From assembly GCA_031286585.1 (NCBI GenBank), contig JAITUC010000038.1, positions 434,001-498,000 on the forward strand: a stretch of 64,000 nt of DNA, written 5' to 3'. The stretch's first letter is position 1; each line of letters opens with the position of its first letter. A program made the translations under genes and the position numbers. Shown here piece by piece: positions 30,268-43,537 of the stretch. Below the pieces are notes generated by a model that was not told the DNA's origin, did no database searches, and worked only from the letters and a program-made list of their open reading frames with translations. This stretch comes from Delftia acidovorans. Lineage in GTDB: Bacteria; Pseudomonadota; Gammaproteobacteria; Burkholderiales; Burkholderiaceae_C.

Positions 30268-32009
30268 AGACCCAGCCTCTGCTTGAGATGGCCCAGCACA
30301 TCGGCAGCGGCCATCTTGGTCGCTTCCGTGTCGCGGCGATGCTGGTACTCGACCTGGCCTTCCTTCAGGCCCCGGTCGGACAGCACCACGCGGTGCGGCA
30401 CGCCAATCAGTTCCCAGTCGGCAAACATGGCGCCCGGACGTTCGCCGCGGTCATCCAGGATCACGTCCACACCCAATGCCAGCAGCTCGGCATGCAGCTT
30501 CTCGGCGGCTTCCTTCACGGGCTCGCTGCGGTCCATGCCGATGGGGCAGACCACCACGGTGAACGGCGCAATCGCGTCGGGCCAGATAATGCCGCGCTCA
30601 TCATGGTTCTGCTCGATGGCGGCAGCCGGCAGGCGTGTCACGCCAATGCCGTAGCAACCCATCTCGAACAGCGAAGGCTTGCCGTTCTCGGCCAGGAAGG
30701 TGGCATTCATGGCCTGGGAGTACTTGGTGCCCAGGTAGAACACATGGCCGACTTCGATGCCGCGCTCGATGGCCAGTTCACCCGCGCCATCGGGGGACTT
30801 GTCGCCGGCCACCACATTGCGCAGGTCGGCCACGGCATCGGGCTCGGGCAGGTCACGGCCGAAGTTCACGCCGGTGATGTGGAAGTCGGCCTCGTTCGCG
30901 CCGCAGACCCAGTCGGCCATCACGGCGACCTCGCGGTCCACGACCAGCTTCACGGGCTGCTTCAGGCCGATGGGCCCCAGGTAGCCAGGCTGGCAGCCGA
31001 AGTGCTCCTCGATCTCGGACACGGTGGCGAAGCGGAAGCCTGCATCCAGGCCCGGCACCTTGGCCACCTTGATCTCGTTCATCTCATGGTCGCCGCGCAG
31101 CAGCAGCAGCCAGACCTGGCTTCCCGCCACTTCGCCCTTGTCGTCCAGCCTGTCGGTGGCCAGCACCAGGGACTTCACCGTCTGCGACAGCGGCAGGCCC
31201 AGCTGGGCCGCCACGGACTCGCAGGTGCTGTTGCCGGGCGTCGCCACACGGGTCATGGCCTGGGCTGCGGCGGGACGGGGGCCTGCAGGCGCCAGGGCCT
31301 CGGCCTTCTCGATATTGGCGGCGTAGTCGCTGCTCGGGCAGTAGACGATGGCGTCTTCGCCCGTGGAGGCGATGACCTGGAATTCCTCGCTCAGATCACC
31401 GCCGATGGCGCCGCTGTCGGCACGCACGGCACGGTATTGCAGGCCGAAGCGATCGAAGATGCGCTTGTAGGCCGCGCGCATGGTCTGGTAGCTGATCTGG
31501 GCGGCATCACGGTCCTTGTCGAAGGAATAGGCGTCCTTCATGATGAACTCGCGGCCACGCATCAGGCCAAAGCGCGGACGGCGCTCGTCGCGGAACTTGG
31601 TCTGGATCTGGTAGAAATTCTTGGGCAGCTGCTTGTAGCTCTTGAGCTCCTGGCGCGCGATGTCCGTCACCACTTCTTCGCTGGTGGGCTGGATCACGAA
31701 GTCACGGCCATGGCGGTCCTTGATGCGCAGCAGCTCGGGGCCCATCTTCTCGAAGCGGCCCGTCTCCTCCCACATCTCGGCAGGCTGGACCACGGGCATG
31801 GTCACTTCCACGGCGCCGGCACGGTTCATTTCCTCGCGCACGATGGCCTCGACCTTGCGGATCACGCGCAGCCCCATGGGCATGTAGTTATAGATGCCTG
31901 CGCCCAGCTTCTTGATCAGGCCGGCCCGCGTCATGAGCTTGTGGCTGACCACTTCGGCGTCGGCCGGAGCTTCCTTGAGGGTGGAGATGAAAAATTGGGA
32001 GGCTTTCAT
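30264..32009 (-). CDS. proS: Prolyl-tRNA synthetase
   Basis: 581-residue bacterial-type class II aminoacyl-tRNA synthetase. Motif 1 region [22 protein letters not shown], motif 2 [17 protein letters not shown], and motif 3 [13 protein letters not shown] are present. The INS editing domain lies in between (about 225-390) and an anticodon-binding domain at the C-terminus. It charges tRNA-Pro and hydrolyses Ala-tRNA-Pro. Divergent from rppH. Confidence 0.97.
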   Translation of the reverse strand: MKASQFFISTLKEAPADAEVVSHKLMTRAGLIKKLGAGIYNYMPMGLRVIRKVEAIVREEMNRAGAVEVTMPVVQPAEMWEETGRFEKMGPELLRIKDRHGRDFVIQPTSEEVVTDIARQELKSYKQLPKNFYQIQTKFRDERRPRFGLMRGREFIMKDAYSFDKDRDAAQISYQTMRAAYKRIFDRFGLQYRAVRADSGAIGGDLSEEFQVIASTGEDAIVYCPSSDYAANIEKAEALAPAGPRPAAAQAMTRVATPGNSTCESVAAQLGLPLSQTVKSLVLATDRLDDKGEVAGSQVWLLLLRGDHEMNEIKVAKVPGLDAGFRFATVSEIEEHFGCQPGYLGPIGLKQPVKLVVDREVAVMADWVCGANEADFHITGVNFGRDLPEPDAVADLRNVVAGDKSPDGAGELAIERGIEVGHVFYLGTKYSQAMNATFLAENGKPSLFEMGCYGIGVTRLPAAAIEQNHDERGIIWPDAIAPFTVVVCPIGMDRSEPVKEAAEKLHAELLALGVDVILDDRGERPGAMFADWELIGVPHRVVLSDRGLKEGQVEYQHRRDTEATKMAAADVLGHLKQRLGL

Positions 32010-32102
32010 GGATCAGGGGCTTCGCGGGAATCGGGGCAGCGTGCTTGCCGCTGGCAAGGCACCGTGCATAATGGACACAATTCAGAAAATTGGGGTTCGA
32101 TT

Positions 32103-32792
32103 ATGCTTGACCGGGACGGATTTCGCCCGAACGTCGGCATCATCCTGCTCAACCAAAAGAACCAGGTGTTCTGGGGCAAGCGCATCCGCACCCACAGCTG
32201 GCAGTTTCCACAGGGTGGCATTGACCGGGGGGAGACACCCGAACAGGCCATGTTCCGGGAACTGCATGAGGAAGTGGGGTTGATGCCCAACCACGTTCGC
32301 GTGGTCGCCCGCACCCGGGACTGGTTGCGCTACGAGGTGCCAGACCGGTACATCCGCCGCGATGCGCGCGGACACTACAAAGGCCAGAAGCAGATCTGGT
32401 ATTTGCTGCAACTCATGGGTCACGACTGGGATTTGAACCTGCGTGCCACCGACCACCCCGAATTCGACGCCTGGCGCTGGAACGATTACTGGGTGCCACT
32501 GGATGTGGTGGTGGAGTTCAAACGCGGCGTCTACGAGATGGCCCTGACCGAGCTGGCACGCTTTCTGCCGCGGGGCGAGCAGCAGCGCAACCGCTATCTT
32601 CGCAGCGGCATGCGCCCGCGGGAAGCCCATGAAACAGGCCCAGAGACCTATGGCGCTCCAGGCCTGCACCCGGCGCGCTCAGGCAGCTTTCGCGTCAATC
32701 CCGGCATGGAGCTGCCGCCTGGTGCCTGCTTCGATCCTGACCCACAGTCAGGACAGCAGCAGGTCTTGCACCCCGATCCAGGCAAGGCCTGA
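32103..32792 (+). CDS. rppH: RNA pyrophosphohydrolase RppH
   Basis: 229-residue Nudix hydrolase removing pyrophosphate from triphosphorylated mRNA 5' ends, thereby starting RNase E decay. [28 protein letters not shown] and the Nudix box [23 protein letters not shown] (two consecutive parts, about 38-60) are intact. The catalytic domain ends near residue 165; the remaining roughly 60 residues are a Pro/Gly-rich, probably disordered tail absent from the shorter E. coli enzyme. ATG 32103 fits the universal RppH N-terminus. Confidence 0.95.
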   Translation: MLDRDGFRPNVGIILLNQKNQVFWGKRIRTHSWQFPQGGIDRGETPEQAMFRELHEEVGLMPNHVRVVARTRDWLRYEVPDRYIRRDARGHYKGQKQIWYLLQLMGHDWDLNLRATDHPEFDAWRWNDYWVPLDVVVEFKRGVYEMALTELARFLPRGEQQRNRYLRSGMRPREAHETGPETYGAPGLHPARSGSFRVNPGMELPPGACFDPDPQSGQQQVLHPDPGKA

Positions 32793-32807
32793 AGCCAAAG
32801 GCACCAT

Positions 32808-32838
32808 GCAAAAGCGCACCCGAGGGTGCGCTTTTTCT
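32808..32838. terminator. Bidirectional terminator between rppH and proB
   Basis: AAAGCGCACCC (32811-32821) pairs with GGGTGCGCTTT (32824-32834), flanked by T- and A-runs, placed between the convergent rppH and proB stops. It can serve both strands. Confidence 0.85.
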
Positions 32839-32858
32839 TTGCCCCGATTGCACAGGCA

Positions 32859-34007
32859 TCAGTGCCCGGCAACCACCATGTTGTCGCGGTGCACCATCTC
32901 AGGGCCCGCCGAATAGCCCAGCAAGCGCTCGATCTCCACCGAGCCTTTGCGGCACAGCAGGCGCGCCTCGGCACTGGCGTAGTTGGCCAAGCCGCGTGCG
33001 ACCTCGATTCCCAGGGCATCGCGCACGGCGATCACGTCGCCACGGGCAAATTCGCCGTCCACATTCACCATGCCGATGGGCAGCAGGCTCTTGCCTTCGT
33101 CACGCAGCTTGGCGACGGCACCGGCATCCACGGACACGGAGCCGCGCAGTTGCAGATGGTCGGCAATCCACTGCTTGCGCGCCTGGTTCTTGTGGGTCTG
33201 CGCCACGAGCAGCGTGCCAATGGACTCGCCCGCGGCCAGACGCACCAGCACATCCTGTTCACGACCCCAGGCAATGACGGTTGAAGCACCCGAGCCCGCT
33301 GCACGCTTGGCCGCGAGGATCTTGGTGATCATCCCGCCCTTGCCGATGGATGAGCCCGCGCCACCCGCCATCTCCTCCAGCGCAGGATCGCCGGCATTTG
33401 CCACGTCGATGAAACGCGCATCGGGATTGCTGCGCGGATCGGCGCTGTAAAGGCCTCGCTGATCGGTCAGGATGACCAGGGCATCGGCTTCGATCAGGTT
33501 GGCCACCAGAGCACCCAGGGTGTCGTTGTCGCCGAACTTGATCTCGTCGTTGACCACGGTGTCGTTCTCGTTGATCACCGGCACGATGCCCAGCCCCAGC
33601 AAGGTCAGCAAGGTATTGCGCGCATTCAGATAGCGCTCGCGGTCCGCCAGGTCGGCATGCGTGAGCAGCACCTGGGCACTGCCCATGCCCTGCTCGCGCA
33701 GCTTGGACTCGTACATCTGTATCAGCCCCATCTGGCCCACGGCTGCAGCGGCCTGCAGTTCATGGATCTCCTTGGGGCGCGCGGCCCAGCCAAGGCGCTT
33801 CATGCCTTCTGCCACCGCGCCGCTGGAGACCATGATCACCTCGCGCCGCTGACCGCCATGGCTTTCATCGCCTCGCACCAGGGCCGCCAACTGGCGGCTC
33901 CACTCCTGGATCGCGGCTTCATCAAGACCGCGACCTTCATTGGTCACCAGGCTGGAGCCGACCTTGACCACGATGCGATGGGCATCACGCAACAAGTTGG
34001 AAGACAT
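32859..34007 (-). CDS. proB: Glutamate 5-kinase
   Basis: 382 residues. Catalyses the first step of proline synthesis, ATP-dependent phosphorylation of glutamate. The amino acid kinase domain (about 8-260) shows [38 protein letters not shown] and [13 protein letters not shown]; a C-terminal PUA domain follows (about 285-375). Normal length. Downstream of obg on the same strand with an 83-bp gap. Confidence 0.96.
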   Translation of the reverse strand: MSSNLLRDAHRIVVKVGSSLVTNEGRGLDEAAIQEWSRQLAALVRGDESHGGQRREVIMVSSGAVAEGMKRLGWAARPKEIHELQAAAAVGQMGLIQMYESKLREQGMGSAQVLLTHADLADRERYLNARNTLLTLLGLGIVPVINENDTVVNDEIKFGDNDTLGALVANLIEADALVILTDQRGLYSADPRSNPDARFIDVANAGDPALEEMAGGAGSSIGKGGMITKILAAKRAAGSGASTVIAWGREQDVLVRLAAGESIGTLLVAQTHKNQARKQWIADHLQLRGSVSVDAGAVAKLRDEGKSLLPIGMVNVDGEFARGDVIAVRDALGIEVARGLANYASAEARLLCRKGSVEIERLLGYSAGPEMVHRDNMVVAGH

Positions 34008-34090
34008 GGATGGATAGTGATTCTTGCAGCGCAGGCCAAAGCAGGCCGCGCCGCTGTTGTGGTCAAGGCGATGGACGGGGTCGGCGGCTC

Positions 34091-35218
<1,128 letters not shown>

Positions 35219-35308
35219 TTACAAAAAGCAGTGTGCACCAGACAGCCCCAGGCCACACCTCAGAGACGGAAAAGAGGGCGAAGGCACGATGCACAACCCT
35301 CCTGAAAC

Positions 35309-35336
35309 GACAAAGCCCCGACAGGTCGGGGCTTCG
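35309..35336 (-). terminator. Hairpin after rpmA (probable weak terminator)
   Basis: AAGCCCCGAC (35312-35321) can pair with GTCGGGGCTT (35325-35334). On the minus strand the trailing sequence is only partly T-rich, so read-through from rplU-rpmA into obgE is likely. Confidence 0.6.
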
Positions 35337-35355
35337 AGCGTCGAAGTGACAGGGC

Positions 35356-35613
35356 TTAGGCAGCCGTCACATTGACCGTGTGCTTGGACAGTGCACCCTT
35401 GACAGCGAACGACACGTGGCCGTCCACCAGAGCGTACAGGGTGTGGTCCTTGCCCACGCCGACGTTGTCGCCGGGATGGAACTTGGTGCCACGTTGGCGC
35501 ACGATGATCGAGCCGGCCGTGATCAGTTCACCACCGAAAGCCTTCACGCCGAGCATTTTGGGCTTGGAATCGCGCCCGTTTCGCGTAGAGCCGCCGCCTT
35601 TTTTCTGTGCCAT
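35356..35613 (-). CDS. rpmA: 50S ribosomal protein L27
   Basis: 85 residues. [19 protein letters not shown] at the N-terminus, whose tail reaches the peptidyl transferase centre, then [22 protein letters not shown] and the [18 protein letters not shown] stretch. Standard length. Starts 15 bp after rplU. Confidence 0.98.
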   Translation of the reverse strand: MAQKKGGGSTRNGRDSKPKMLGVKAFGGELITAGSIIVRQRGTKFHPGDNVGVGKDHTLYALVDGHVSFAVKGALSKHTVNVTAA

Positions 35614-35628
35614 GACTCAGCTCCTGTA

Positions 35629-35940
35629 TTAAGCAGCGATCGCCACGATCTGCAGCTCTGTGAACTGCTGGCGATGGCCTTGGCGCTTCTGATAATGCTT
35701 ACGACGGCGCATCTTGAAGATGTGCACTTTGTCGTGCTTGCCGTGAGCAACCACGGTTGCCTTGACAGACGCACCGGACACCAGAGGTGTGCCGACCTTG
35801 ATTTCAGCGCCGTTGCCGACTGCCAGAACCTGATCGATCACAACTTCTTGGCCTACGTCCGCAGCAATCTGTTCTACCTTGATCTTTTCGCCGGCTGCAA
35901 CGCGATACTGCTTGCCGCCGGTTTTTATGACTGCGTACAT
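35629..35940 (-). CDS. rplU: 50S ribosomal protein L21
   Basis: 103 residues beginning [20 protein letters not shown], with the conserved [16 protein letters not shown] block near the C-terminus that binds 23S rRNA. First gene of rplU-rpmA-obgE. A TAGAAT -10-like box on the minus strand about 50 bp upstream is a plausible promoter; no good -35 accompanies it. Confidence 0.98.
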   Translation of the reverse strand: MYAVIKTGGKQYRVAAGEKIKVEQIAADVGQEVVIDQVLAVGNGAEIKVGTPLVSGASVKATVVAHGKHDKVHIFKMRRRKHYQKRQGHRQQFTELQIVAIAA

Positions 35941-36020
35941 TTAAACCTCTTGAATTTGAGAGTTCCGCGAACGAATTTCCACGGAAGCCTGAGATTCTAG
36001 CACGCACTCACATTCTTTGC

Positions 36021-37100
36021 ATGAAGCGCTCCCACCCCGCGCCCAAACAACCGCCTGGGCGGGCCGCAGGCGGCATCGCTCTTCCTATAATTGCCGATCC
36101 ACTTGGCGGCCACAGTACCTTGACCACAGCTCTCTCCACCCCCAATCCGCTTGCCCTGCTCACTGACGACATGCGCGAGGTGGATCATGTGATTGCCCAG
36201 CGCCTGACGACCACCGTCCCGCTGATTGCCCAGATCTCCCAGTACATCATTGCCGCGGGCGGCAAGCGCCTGCGCCCGGCCCTGCTTCTCATGGTCTGCA
36301 ATGCGCTGGGCTACGAAGGCAGGGACAGGCATGTCCTGGCGGCCGTGGTCGAGCTGATTCATACCGCCACCCTGCTGCACGACGACGTGGTGGACGAGTC
36401 CACCCTGCGCCGCGGCCGCCCGACGGCCAACGAGACCTTCGGCAATCCGGCCAGCGTGCTGGTCGGCGACTTCCTGCACTCTCGCTCCTTCCAGATGATG
36501 GTGGAAGTGGGCAGCATGCGTGTGCTCAAGATCCTCTCGGACGCCACCAACGTGATCGCCGAAGGCGAGGTGCAGCAGCTGATCAATACGCACGATGCCT
36601 CGCTGGACGAAGCCGGCTACCTGCACGTCATCCGCTCCAAGACCGCCCAGTTGTTCGAGGCCAGCGCCCAGCTGGGTGCCGTGCTGGCCGATGCCCCGCG
36701 CGAGATCGAACAGGCCTGCGCCATCTATGGCCAGGCCCTGGGCACCGCCTTCCAGATCATTGACGACGTGCTCGACTACACGGGCGACACCCAGGAAATG
36801 GGCAAGAACCTGGGCGACGATCTGCGCGAAGGCAAGTGCACCCTGCCACTGATTGCCGCCATGCAACGCGGCACCCCTGAGCAGGCGGCCATCGTGCGCA
36901 ACGCCATCGAGCAGGGGTCAACCGAGCAGTTGTCTGCCGTGGTGGACATCGTTCGCAGCACCGGCGCGCTGGACGTGGCACGCGAAGCCGCCCATGCCGA
37001 GGCACGCCGCGCCATCGATGCGATAAATGTGCTTCCAAGCAATTTGCATACCGCAAGTTTGCTACAATTGGCGTCTCAGCTTTTGGAGCGACGCACCTGA
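36021..37100 (+). CDS. ispB: Polyprenyl (octaprenyl) diphosphate synthase
   Basis: Up to 359 residues. Trans-polyprenyl synthase making the ubiquinone side chain. First Asp-rich motif LLHDDVVDE (about 117-125), second IIDDVLDYTGD, and GGKRLRPALLLMV are intact. The start is uncertain: ATG 36021 adds about 33 Pro/Ala-rich residues, whereas a TTG at 36120 (reading TTALSTPNPLALLTDDM) gives a more family-like length and lies downstream of a perfect TATAAT at 36086-36091. Divergent from rplU, as in many Proteobacteria. Complements the ubi genes at the left of the window. Confidence 0.93.
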   Translation: MKRSHPAPKQPPGRAAGGIALPIIADPLGGHSTLTTALSTPNPLALLTDDMREVDHVIAQRLTTTVPLIAQISQYIIAAGGKRLRPALLLMVCNALGYEGRDRHVLAAVVELIHTATLLHDDVVDESTLRRGRPTANETFGNPASVLVGDFLHSRSFQMMVEVGSMRVLKILSDATNVIAEGEVQQLINTHDASLDEAGYLHVIRSKTAQLFEASAQLGAVLADAPREIEQACAIYGQALGTAFQIIDDVLDYTGDTQEMGKNLGDDLREGKCTLPLIAAMQRGTPEQAAIVRNAIEQGSTEQLSAVVDIVRSTGALDVAREAAHAEARRAIDAINVLPSNLHTASLLQLASQLLERRT

Positions 37101-37133
37101 TTTCAGGCTGCATTGCTTTGTCTACAAAAGCAA

Positions 37134-37210
37134 CGGGGTGTAGCTTAGCCTGGTAGAGCGCTACGTTCGGGACGTAGAGGCCGGAGGTTCGAATCCTCTC
37201 ACCCCGACCA
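37134..37210 (+). tRNA. tRNA-Pro (anticodon CGG)
   Basis: 77 nt with an encoded CCA. Acceptor stem CGGGGTG (37134-37140) pairs with CACCCCG (37200-37206). The anticodon arm CTACG-TTCGGGA-CGTAG places CGG at 37168-37170. The T arm reads GGAGGTTCGAATCCTC. It lies between ispB and pilB on the same strand. Confidence 0.97.
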
Positions 37211-37341
37211 TATTCTGGTCACTTCATCACCATTTCACTGTTGCGCCAGGCCCAAGACCCAGGCGCTCATTGGCGCGTCTGCCATTCCCAGCCCGCAGGG
37301 ATGATAGGATAAATGTCCTTTCCTCTCACACGTCTTGCTAC

Positions 37342-39084
<1,743 letters not shown>

Positions 39085-39122
39085 ATAGCGCGGACAGCGC
39101 AGACAACAAACGAGGGAGCACG

Positions 39123-40340
39123 ATGGCCACAGCCGCGTCAAAGGGAATCAAGGACTTTGTCTTCGAGTGGGAAGGCAAGGATCGCAACGGCAAGATCATT
39201 CGAGGCGAAACCCGGGCCGGAGGCATCAACCAGGTCCAGGCCATGCTGCGCCGCCAGGGCGTGCTCCCCAGCAAGATCAAGAAGCGCCGCACGCGCGGCG
39301 GCAAAAAAATCAAACCCAAGGACATCGCGCTGTTCACGCGCCAGATGGCCACGATGATGAAGGCTGGCGTCCCGCTGTTGCAGGCTTTCGATATCGTCGG
39401 GCGCGGCAACACCAACCCCAGTGTGACACGCCTGCTGGCCGATATCCGCTCCGACGTGGAGACCGGCACCTCGCTGAATGCAGCCTATCGCAAGCACCCC
39501 ATGTACTTCGATAGCCTCTACTGCAATCTGGTGGAGGCCGGGGAGGCGGCCGGTATCCTGGAGGCCCTGCTTGATCGGCTGGCCACCTATATGGAAAAAA
39601 CCGAGGCCATCAAGTCCAAGATCAAGTCCGCCTTGATGTATCCGATCTCGGTGATCGTCGTGGCCTTCGTGGTCGTGACGATCATCATGATCTTCGTGAT
39701 TCCCGCCTTCAAGGAAGTGTTCACTTCCTTCGGCGCGGATCTGCCGGCTCCGACGCTGTTCGTGATGGGCATCAGCGACATCTTTGTCCAATGGTGGTGG
39801 ATCATCTTCGGCGTGATTGGCGGCGGCCTTTACTTCTTCATGCAGGCCTGGAAGCGCAACGAGCGCATGCAGCAATTCATGGACCGCACGCTGCTGAAGG
39901 TGCCAGTCTTTGGCGTGCTGATCGAAAAGTCCTGCGTTGCACGATGGACGCGCACGCTGTCGACCATGTTTGCTGCAGGCGTTCCGCTGGTCGAGGCACT
40001 GGACTCCGTCGGCGGCGCCTCCGGGAATGCCGTCTACGCCAATGCCACCGAGAAGATCCAGCAGGAAGTCTCCACCGGCACCAGCCTCACGGTGGCCATG
40101 ACCAATGCCAATGTCTTTCCCTCCATGGTGCTGCAGATGTGCGCCATCGGCGAGGAATCCGGCTCCATCGACCACATGCTTGGCAAGGCTGCCGATTTCT
40201 ACGAGGAGGAAGTCGATGACATGGTGGCCGGCCTGTCCAGCCTGATGGAGCCCATCATCATCGTTTTCCTGGGCACCCTGATCGGCGGCATCGTGGTTTC
40301 CATGTACCTGCCCATCTTCAAACTGGGTCAGGTGGTTTGA
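39123..40340 (+). CDS. pilC: Type IV pilus inner-membrane platform protein PilC
   Basis: 405 residues of the GspF family with two repeated GspF domains (about 70-195 and 275-395), each with a cytoplasmic helical bundle (FTRQMATMMKAGVPLLQAF; WTRTLSTMFAAGVPLVEAL), and three transmembrane segments (about 170-195, 220-240, 375-400). It couples PilB to pilin extrusion. Starts 38 bp after pilB; its stop overlaps the pilD start (TGATG). Confidence 0.96.
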   Translation: MATAASKGIKDFVFEWEGKDRNGKIIRGETRAGGINQVQAMLRRQGVLPSKIKKRRTRGGKKIKPKDIALFTRQMATMMKAGVPLLQAFDIVGRGNTNPSVTRLLADIRSDVETGTSLNAAYRKHPMYFDSLYCNLVEAGEAAGILEALLDRLATYMEKTEAIKSKIKSALMYPISVIVVAFVVVTIIMIFVIPAFKEVFTSFGADLPAPTLFVMGISDIFVQWWWIIFGVIGGGLYFFMQAWKRNERMQQFMDRTLLKVPVFGVLIEKSCVARWTRTLSTMFAAGVPLVEALDSVGGASGNAVYANATEKIQQEVSTGTSLTVAMTNANVFPSMVLQMCAIGEESGSIDHMLGKAADFYEEEVDDMVAGLSSLMEPIIIVFLGTLIGGIVVSMYLPIFKLGQVV

Positions 40341-41224
40341 TGCCTTTGGATCCCTGGATGCAGGCCGCGCTGGGCGGCCTGCTTGGCCTTCTGGTCGGCA
40401 GTTTTCTCAACGTGGTGGTGCATAGGCTGCCACGCATGATGGAACAGCAATGGAATGCGGAGTGCGCCCAATGGGCGCGGGAGCAATCCGGCGCCGCGCC
40501 CTCCCCTGCTGCGCCTGAACCTGCTGCGCCCCCACTGAGCTTGAGCCGCCCTCGCTCGCGCTGCCCGCATTGCGGCCATGCCATCCACTGGTACGAAAAC
40601 ATTCCCGTGCTCAGCTATCTGGCACTGCGGGGCCGATGCTCGGAATGCAAGGCATCGATCAGCATCCGCTACCCACTGGTGGAACTGGCCTGCGCCGCGC
40701 TGTTTGCCTACTGCACGGCTCAATGGGGCATCACGCCCACGGGCGCTGCCTGGTGCCTGTTCAGCGCCGCCTTGCTGAGCCTGGCGTTGATCGACTGGGA
40801 TACCACGCTGCTCCCCGACGACATCACCTTGCCTTTGCTGTGGGCCGGGCTGCTTTCATCGGCGCTGCACTGGACCGCCGTGCCTCTGGCCGACGCTGTC
40901 TGGGGTGCCGCAGCGGGCTATCTCTCGCTGTGGCTGGTCTACTGGGCCTTCAAGCTGGTCACCGGCAAGGAAGGCATGGGCTACGGCGACTTCAAGCTGT
41001 TTGCCGCGCTGGGGGTCTGGTTCGGCTGGCAGGCGCTCGTGCCCATCATCCTGATCTCGTCCGTGATTGGCGCCATCGTGGGCATTGCGTTGAAGATCAA
41101 CAGCCGTCTGCGCGAAGGTGGCTATGTTCCCTTCGGCCCCTTTCTTGCGGGTGCCGGCTTTGCCGCCATGGTGTTCGGGCCCCAGCAGATGCTGCAATCC
41201 CTGTTGGCAGCCATCGGTCTTTGA
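40340..41224 (+). CDS. pilD: Prepilin leader peptidase/N-methyltransferase PilD
   Basis: 294-residue membrane aspartyl protease that cleaves type III signal peptides of prepilins and methylates the new N-terminus. The cytoplasmic loop has the two Cys pairs CPHC (about 75-78) and CSEC (about 101-104). The catalytic Asp residues lie in LIDWDTTLLPDD (about 151-161) and GYGDFKL (about 215-221). Eight hydrophobic segments. Start ATG overlaps the pilC stop, so translation is coupled. Confidence 0.96.
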   Translation: MPLDPWMQAALGGLLGLLVGSFLNVVVHRLPRMMEQQWNAECAQWAREQSGAAPSPAAPEPAAPPLSLSRPRSRCPHCGHAIHWYENIPVLSYLALRGRCSECKASISIRYPLVELACAALFAYCTAQWGITPTGAAWCLFSAALLSLALIDWDTTLLPDDITLPLLWAGLLSSALHWTAVPLADAVWGAAAGYLSLWLVYWAFKLVTGKEGMGYGDFKLFAALGVWFGWQALVPIILISSVIGAIVGIALKINSRLREGGYVPFGPFLAGAGFAAMVFGPQQMLQSLLAAIGL

Positions 41225-41238
41225 TCCGACACTGCGGC

Positions 41239-41877
41239 ATGGAATACAGCAACGCCCCGCCACCACGTCCGCGTCCTTTCCGGCTGGGCCTGACCGGCGG
41301 CATCGGCAGCGGCAAGAGCACCGTGGCCGCACAGCTTGCCTTGCGCGGAGCAAGCATCATCGATGCCGACCATATCTCGCGCCGCCTGACCGCCCCGGAA
41401 GGTGCCGCATTGCCCGAGATTGTGCGCCGCTTCGGTCCTGAACTGATCGATGCAAACGGTGCCCTGGACCGTGCTCGCATGCGGGAACTGGTCTTTCAGC
41501 AACCTGCCGCACGCCAGCAGCTGGAAGCCATCATCCACCCCCTGGTGGCTCGGCAAACGGCCCTTGAAGTCCAGCAGGCCACCGATGCCGGATGCGTGCT
41601 CATCGTGCATGACATCCCGCTGCTTGTGGAATCCGGCCGCTGGCCAGCCCTGCTCGATGCCGTGCTGCTCGTGGACTGCCGGACGGAAACACAGATCGCA
41701 CGCGTCATGGCCCGCAACGGACTGCCTCGCGATGCCGTGCAAGCCATCATCGATGCTCAGGCCACCCGCGCGGCGCGGCTGGCGGCGGCCGACTGGGTGA
41801 TCTACAACGACGAAGCCATGACGATAGAGGCTTTGCACGCATGCACCGATCGAATCTCGGCATGGTTCGGGCTATGA
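41239..41877 (+). CDS. coaE: Dephospho-CoA kinase
   Basis: 212 residues. Last step of coenzyme A synthesis. P-loop LTGGIGSGKST (about 18-28), DADHISRRL (substrate region), VHDIPLLVE and RNGLPRDAVQAII are intact. ATG 41239 adds a short Pro/Arg N-terminal stretch before the P-loop. Placed 14 bp after pilD, in the conserved pilBCD-coaE-zapD-yacG order. Confidence 0.95.
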   Translation: MEYSNAPPPRPRPFRLGLTGGIGSGKSTVAAQLALRGASIIDADHISRRLTAPEGAALPEIVRRFGPELIDANGALDRARMRELVFQQPAARQQLEAIIHPLVARQTALEVQQATDAGCVLIVHDIPLLVESGRWPALLDAVLLVDCRTETQIARVMARNGLPRDAVQAIIDAQATRAARLAAADWVIYNDEAMTIEALHACTDRISAWFGL

Positions 41878-41966
41878 TGCACGCCATGGCTTGGCCTGTG
41901 CGTGTAATTCAGCATGTGCACGACGTAGACAGCTGATTCCTGAGCACCCCGAGGAGCCCAGCAAGC

Positions 41967-42722
41967 GTGATCCTGTACGAATATCCTTTCAATGAGCGCC
42001 TGAGGACCTACCTCAGGCTGGAGCAGCTGTATCGCCGCCTGGGCGAGTTGCTGTCGCGCGCTCATTCCATCGATCACCATTTCGCGCTGGTCACCATCTT
42101 CGAGATCATGGACGTGGCAGCACGCACCGACCTGAAGACGGACGTGCTCAAGGACCTCGAACGCCACAAAAGCCTGCTCGACAGCCTGCGCGGCAACCCT
42201 GATATCGCCGAGCACATGCTCGACCAGGTGTCCCGCCATGTGGAGCAGTGCTTTGCCCAGCTCAATGCCCAGAACGGAAAGGCCGGCCAGTCCCTGACCG
42301 ACAACGAATGGCTGATGGCCGTGCGCAGCCGCATCGGCATCCCTGGCGGCACCTGCGGATTCGATCTGCCGGCCTATCACGCCTGGCAGTTCCATGACCC
42401 CCAGGTGCGCCTGCGTGATCTGGAGGACTGGGCCAGCACACTGACCCCGCTGGGTCAGTCGCTGCAGCTGCTGCTCAAGCTGCTGCGCGAAACCGGCGTG
42501 CCGCAATGGGTGGCCGCAGAAAAAGGCGTGTTCCAGCAGGCCATGCCGCCCGGTCGCAGCTTTCAGCTGCTGCGCCTGCGCATAGACCCGGCATTGAATC
42601 TTGTTCCGGAAATCAGCGGCAACCGCCTGCTGGTTTCGGTGCGCCTGCTTCGCCCAGAAAGCGGCGCCAAACCCCAGCCGTGCAGCGAAGATGCCTCGTT
42701 CGAGGTCACGCTTTGCAGTTGA
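41967..42722 (+). CDS. zapD: Cell division protein ZapD
   Basis: 251 residues of the ZapD/DUF1342 family, which crosslinks FtsZ filaments at midcell. Starts at GTG 41967 ([19 protein letters not shown]) preceded by a GAGGAG ribosome site. [21 protein letters not shown] is split over an early helix, and [15 protein letters not shown] is typical. Its stop overlaps the yacG start (TGATG). Confidence 0.94.
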   Translation: MILYEYPFNERLRTYLRLEQLYRRLGELLSRAHSIDHHFALVTIFEIMDVAARTDLKTDVLKDLERHKSLLDSLRGNPDIAEHMLDQVSRHVEQCFAQLNAQNGKAGQSLTDNEWLMAVRSRIGIPGGTCGFDLPAYHAWQFHDPQVRLRDLEDWASTLTPLGQSLQLLLKLLRETGVPQWVAAEKGVFQQAMPPGRSFQLLRLRIDPALNLVPEISGNRLLVSVRLLRPESGAKPQPCSEDASFEVTLCS

Positions 42723-42970
42723 TGGAAAAGACTGCCGGCATGTCCACGAAAGCCACACCCTCTGTAGATGCATCATCCGCAGGGCCCACGGTGCGCTGCC
42801 CGACCTGCAGCGGCCCCAGCCTGTTCGCGCCGGCCAACCGCTATCGGCCCTTTTGCAGCGAGCGCTGCTACCAGATCGACCTGGGCGCCTGGGCCAACGA
42901 GGAATTCCGCGTGCCTGCGCCCATGCCTGCCGAGGATTCGCCCTTCGGCGATCCTCGCACCGAGCCCTGA
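42722..42970 (+). CDS. yacG: DNA gyrase inhibitor YacG (zinc finger)
   Basis: 82 residues with the Cys4 zinc site CPTC...FCSERC (Cys at about 26, 29, 45, 49) and the [14 protein letters not shown] signature. YacG binds GyrB and limits gyrase activity. ATG 42722 overlaps the zapD stop; ATG 42740 (MSTKATPS) is an equally plausible shorter start. Convergent with the mutT gene 11 bp away. Confidence 0.93.
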   Translation: MEKTAGMSTKATPSVDASSAGPTVRCPTCSGPSLFAPANRYRPFCSERCYQIDLGAWANEEFRVPAPMPAEDSPFGDPRTEP

Positions 42971-42980
42971 TCAGGCCCGT

Positions 42981-43487
42981 TCAGATTTTCGGCTGGCCCG
43001 CCTCGTAGAAGCCCGCGTCAAAAGGCAGCCCGCGTTCCTCGCTGAGCCATTGCAGCACCGGATAGGCGCCAGGCAGCACCGGCTGCACCTGCAGCGGAAG
43101 TTGCTGCCAGGCCATCTGCTGGCCTTCGCGCATCTCGAACTCCCCGCTCCAACGCGTGATCTTGCACCAGTGCAGGCGCACCAGGGCATGCGGATAGTCA
43201 TGCTCGGTCACCTTCCAGACGGGGGCTGCCGCAATCTCGACACCCAGCTCTTCCTGAAGCTCGCGACGCAATGCCTGCTCCACGGTCTCGCCGGATTCGA
43301 TCTTCCCGCCCGGGAACTCCCAATAGCCTGCATAGGGCTTGCCCGGCGGCCGACTGGTGATCAGCAACGCGCCATCGGACTCGCGCAGGAGCACGCCAAC
43401 GGCGACTTCGGTGTGCTTGCGCTGGACCGGCGCTTGAGACTGGACAGCATCGGTGCCGGTGTTCAGGGGGATTTCTTTTTCAGTCAC
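42981..43487 (-). CDS. mutT: MutT-type Nudix hydrolase (8-oxo-dGTP diphosphatase)
   Basis: 168 residues. The Nudix box starts GGKIESGETVEQAL and ends RRELQEELGV (about 60-83, canonical GX5EX7REUXEEXGU). RPPGKPYAGYWEFPG is typical of MutT enzymes that remove oxidised dGTP from the nucleotide pool. It has a 25-residue hydrophilic N-terminal extension. Lies next to yacG, as in many proteobacterial mutT loci. Confidence 0.92.
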   Translation of the reverse strand: MTEKEIPLNTGTDAVQSQAPVQRKHTEVAVGVLLRESDGALLITSRPPGKPYAGYWEFPGGKIESGETVEQALRRELQEELGVEIAAAPVWKVTEHDYPHALVRLHWCKITRWSGEFEMREGQQMAWQQLPLQVQPVLPGAYPVLQWLSEERGLPFDAGFYEAGQPKI

Positions 43488-43498
43488 TTGATCTTTCG

Positions 43499-43528
43499 CA
43501 AAAAAACGCCCGGCCCCAAGGCCGGGCA
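43499..43528 (-). terminator. Rho-independent terminator after the DUF815 ATPase
   Basis: Minus-strand hairpin GCCCGGCC-TTGG-GGCCGGGC (43508-43527) followed by seven T (43500-43506 read on minus). It separates the DUF815 gene from mutT. Confidence 0.9.
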
Positions 43529-43537
43529 GCAGGCTTG

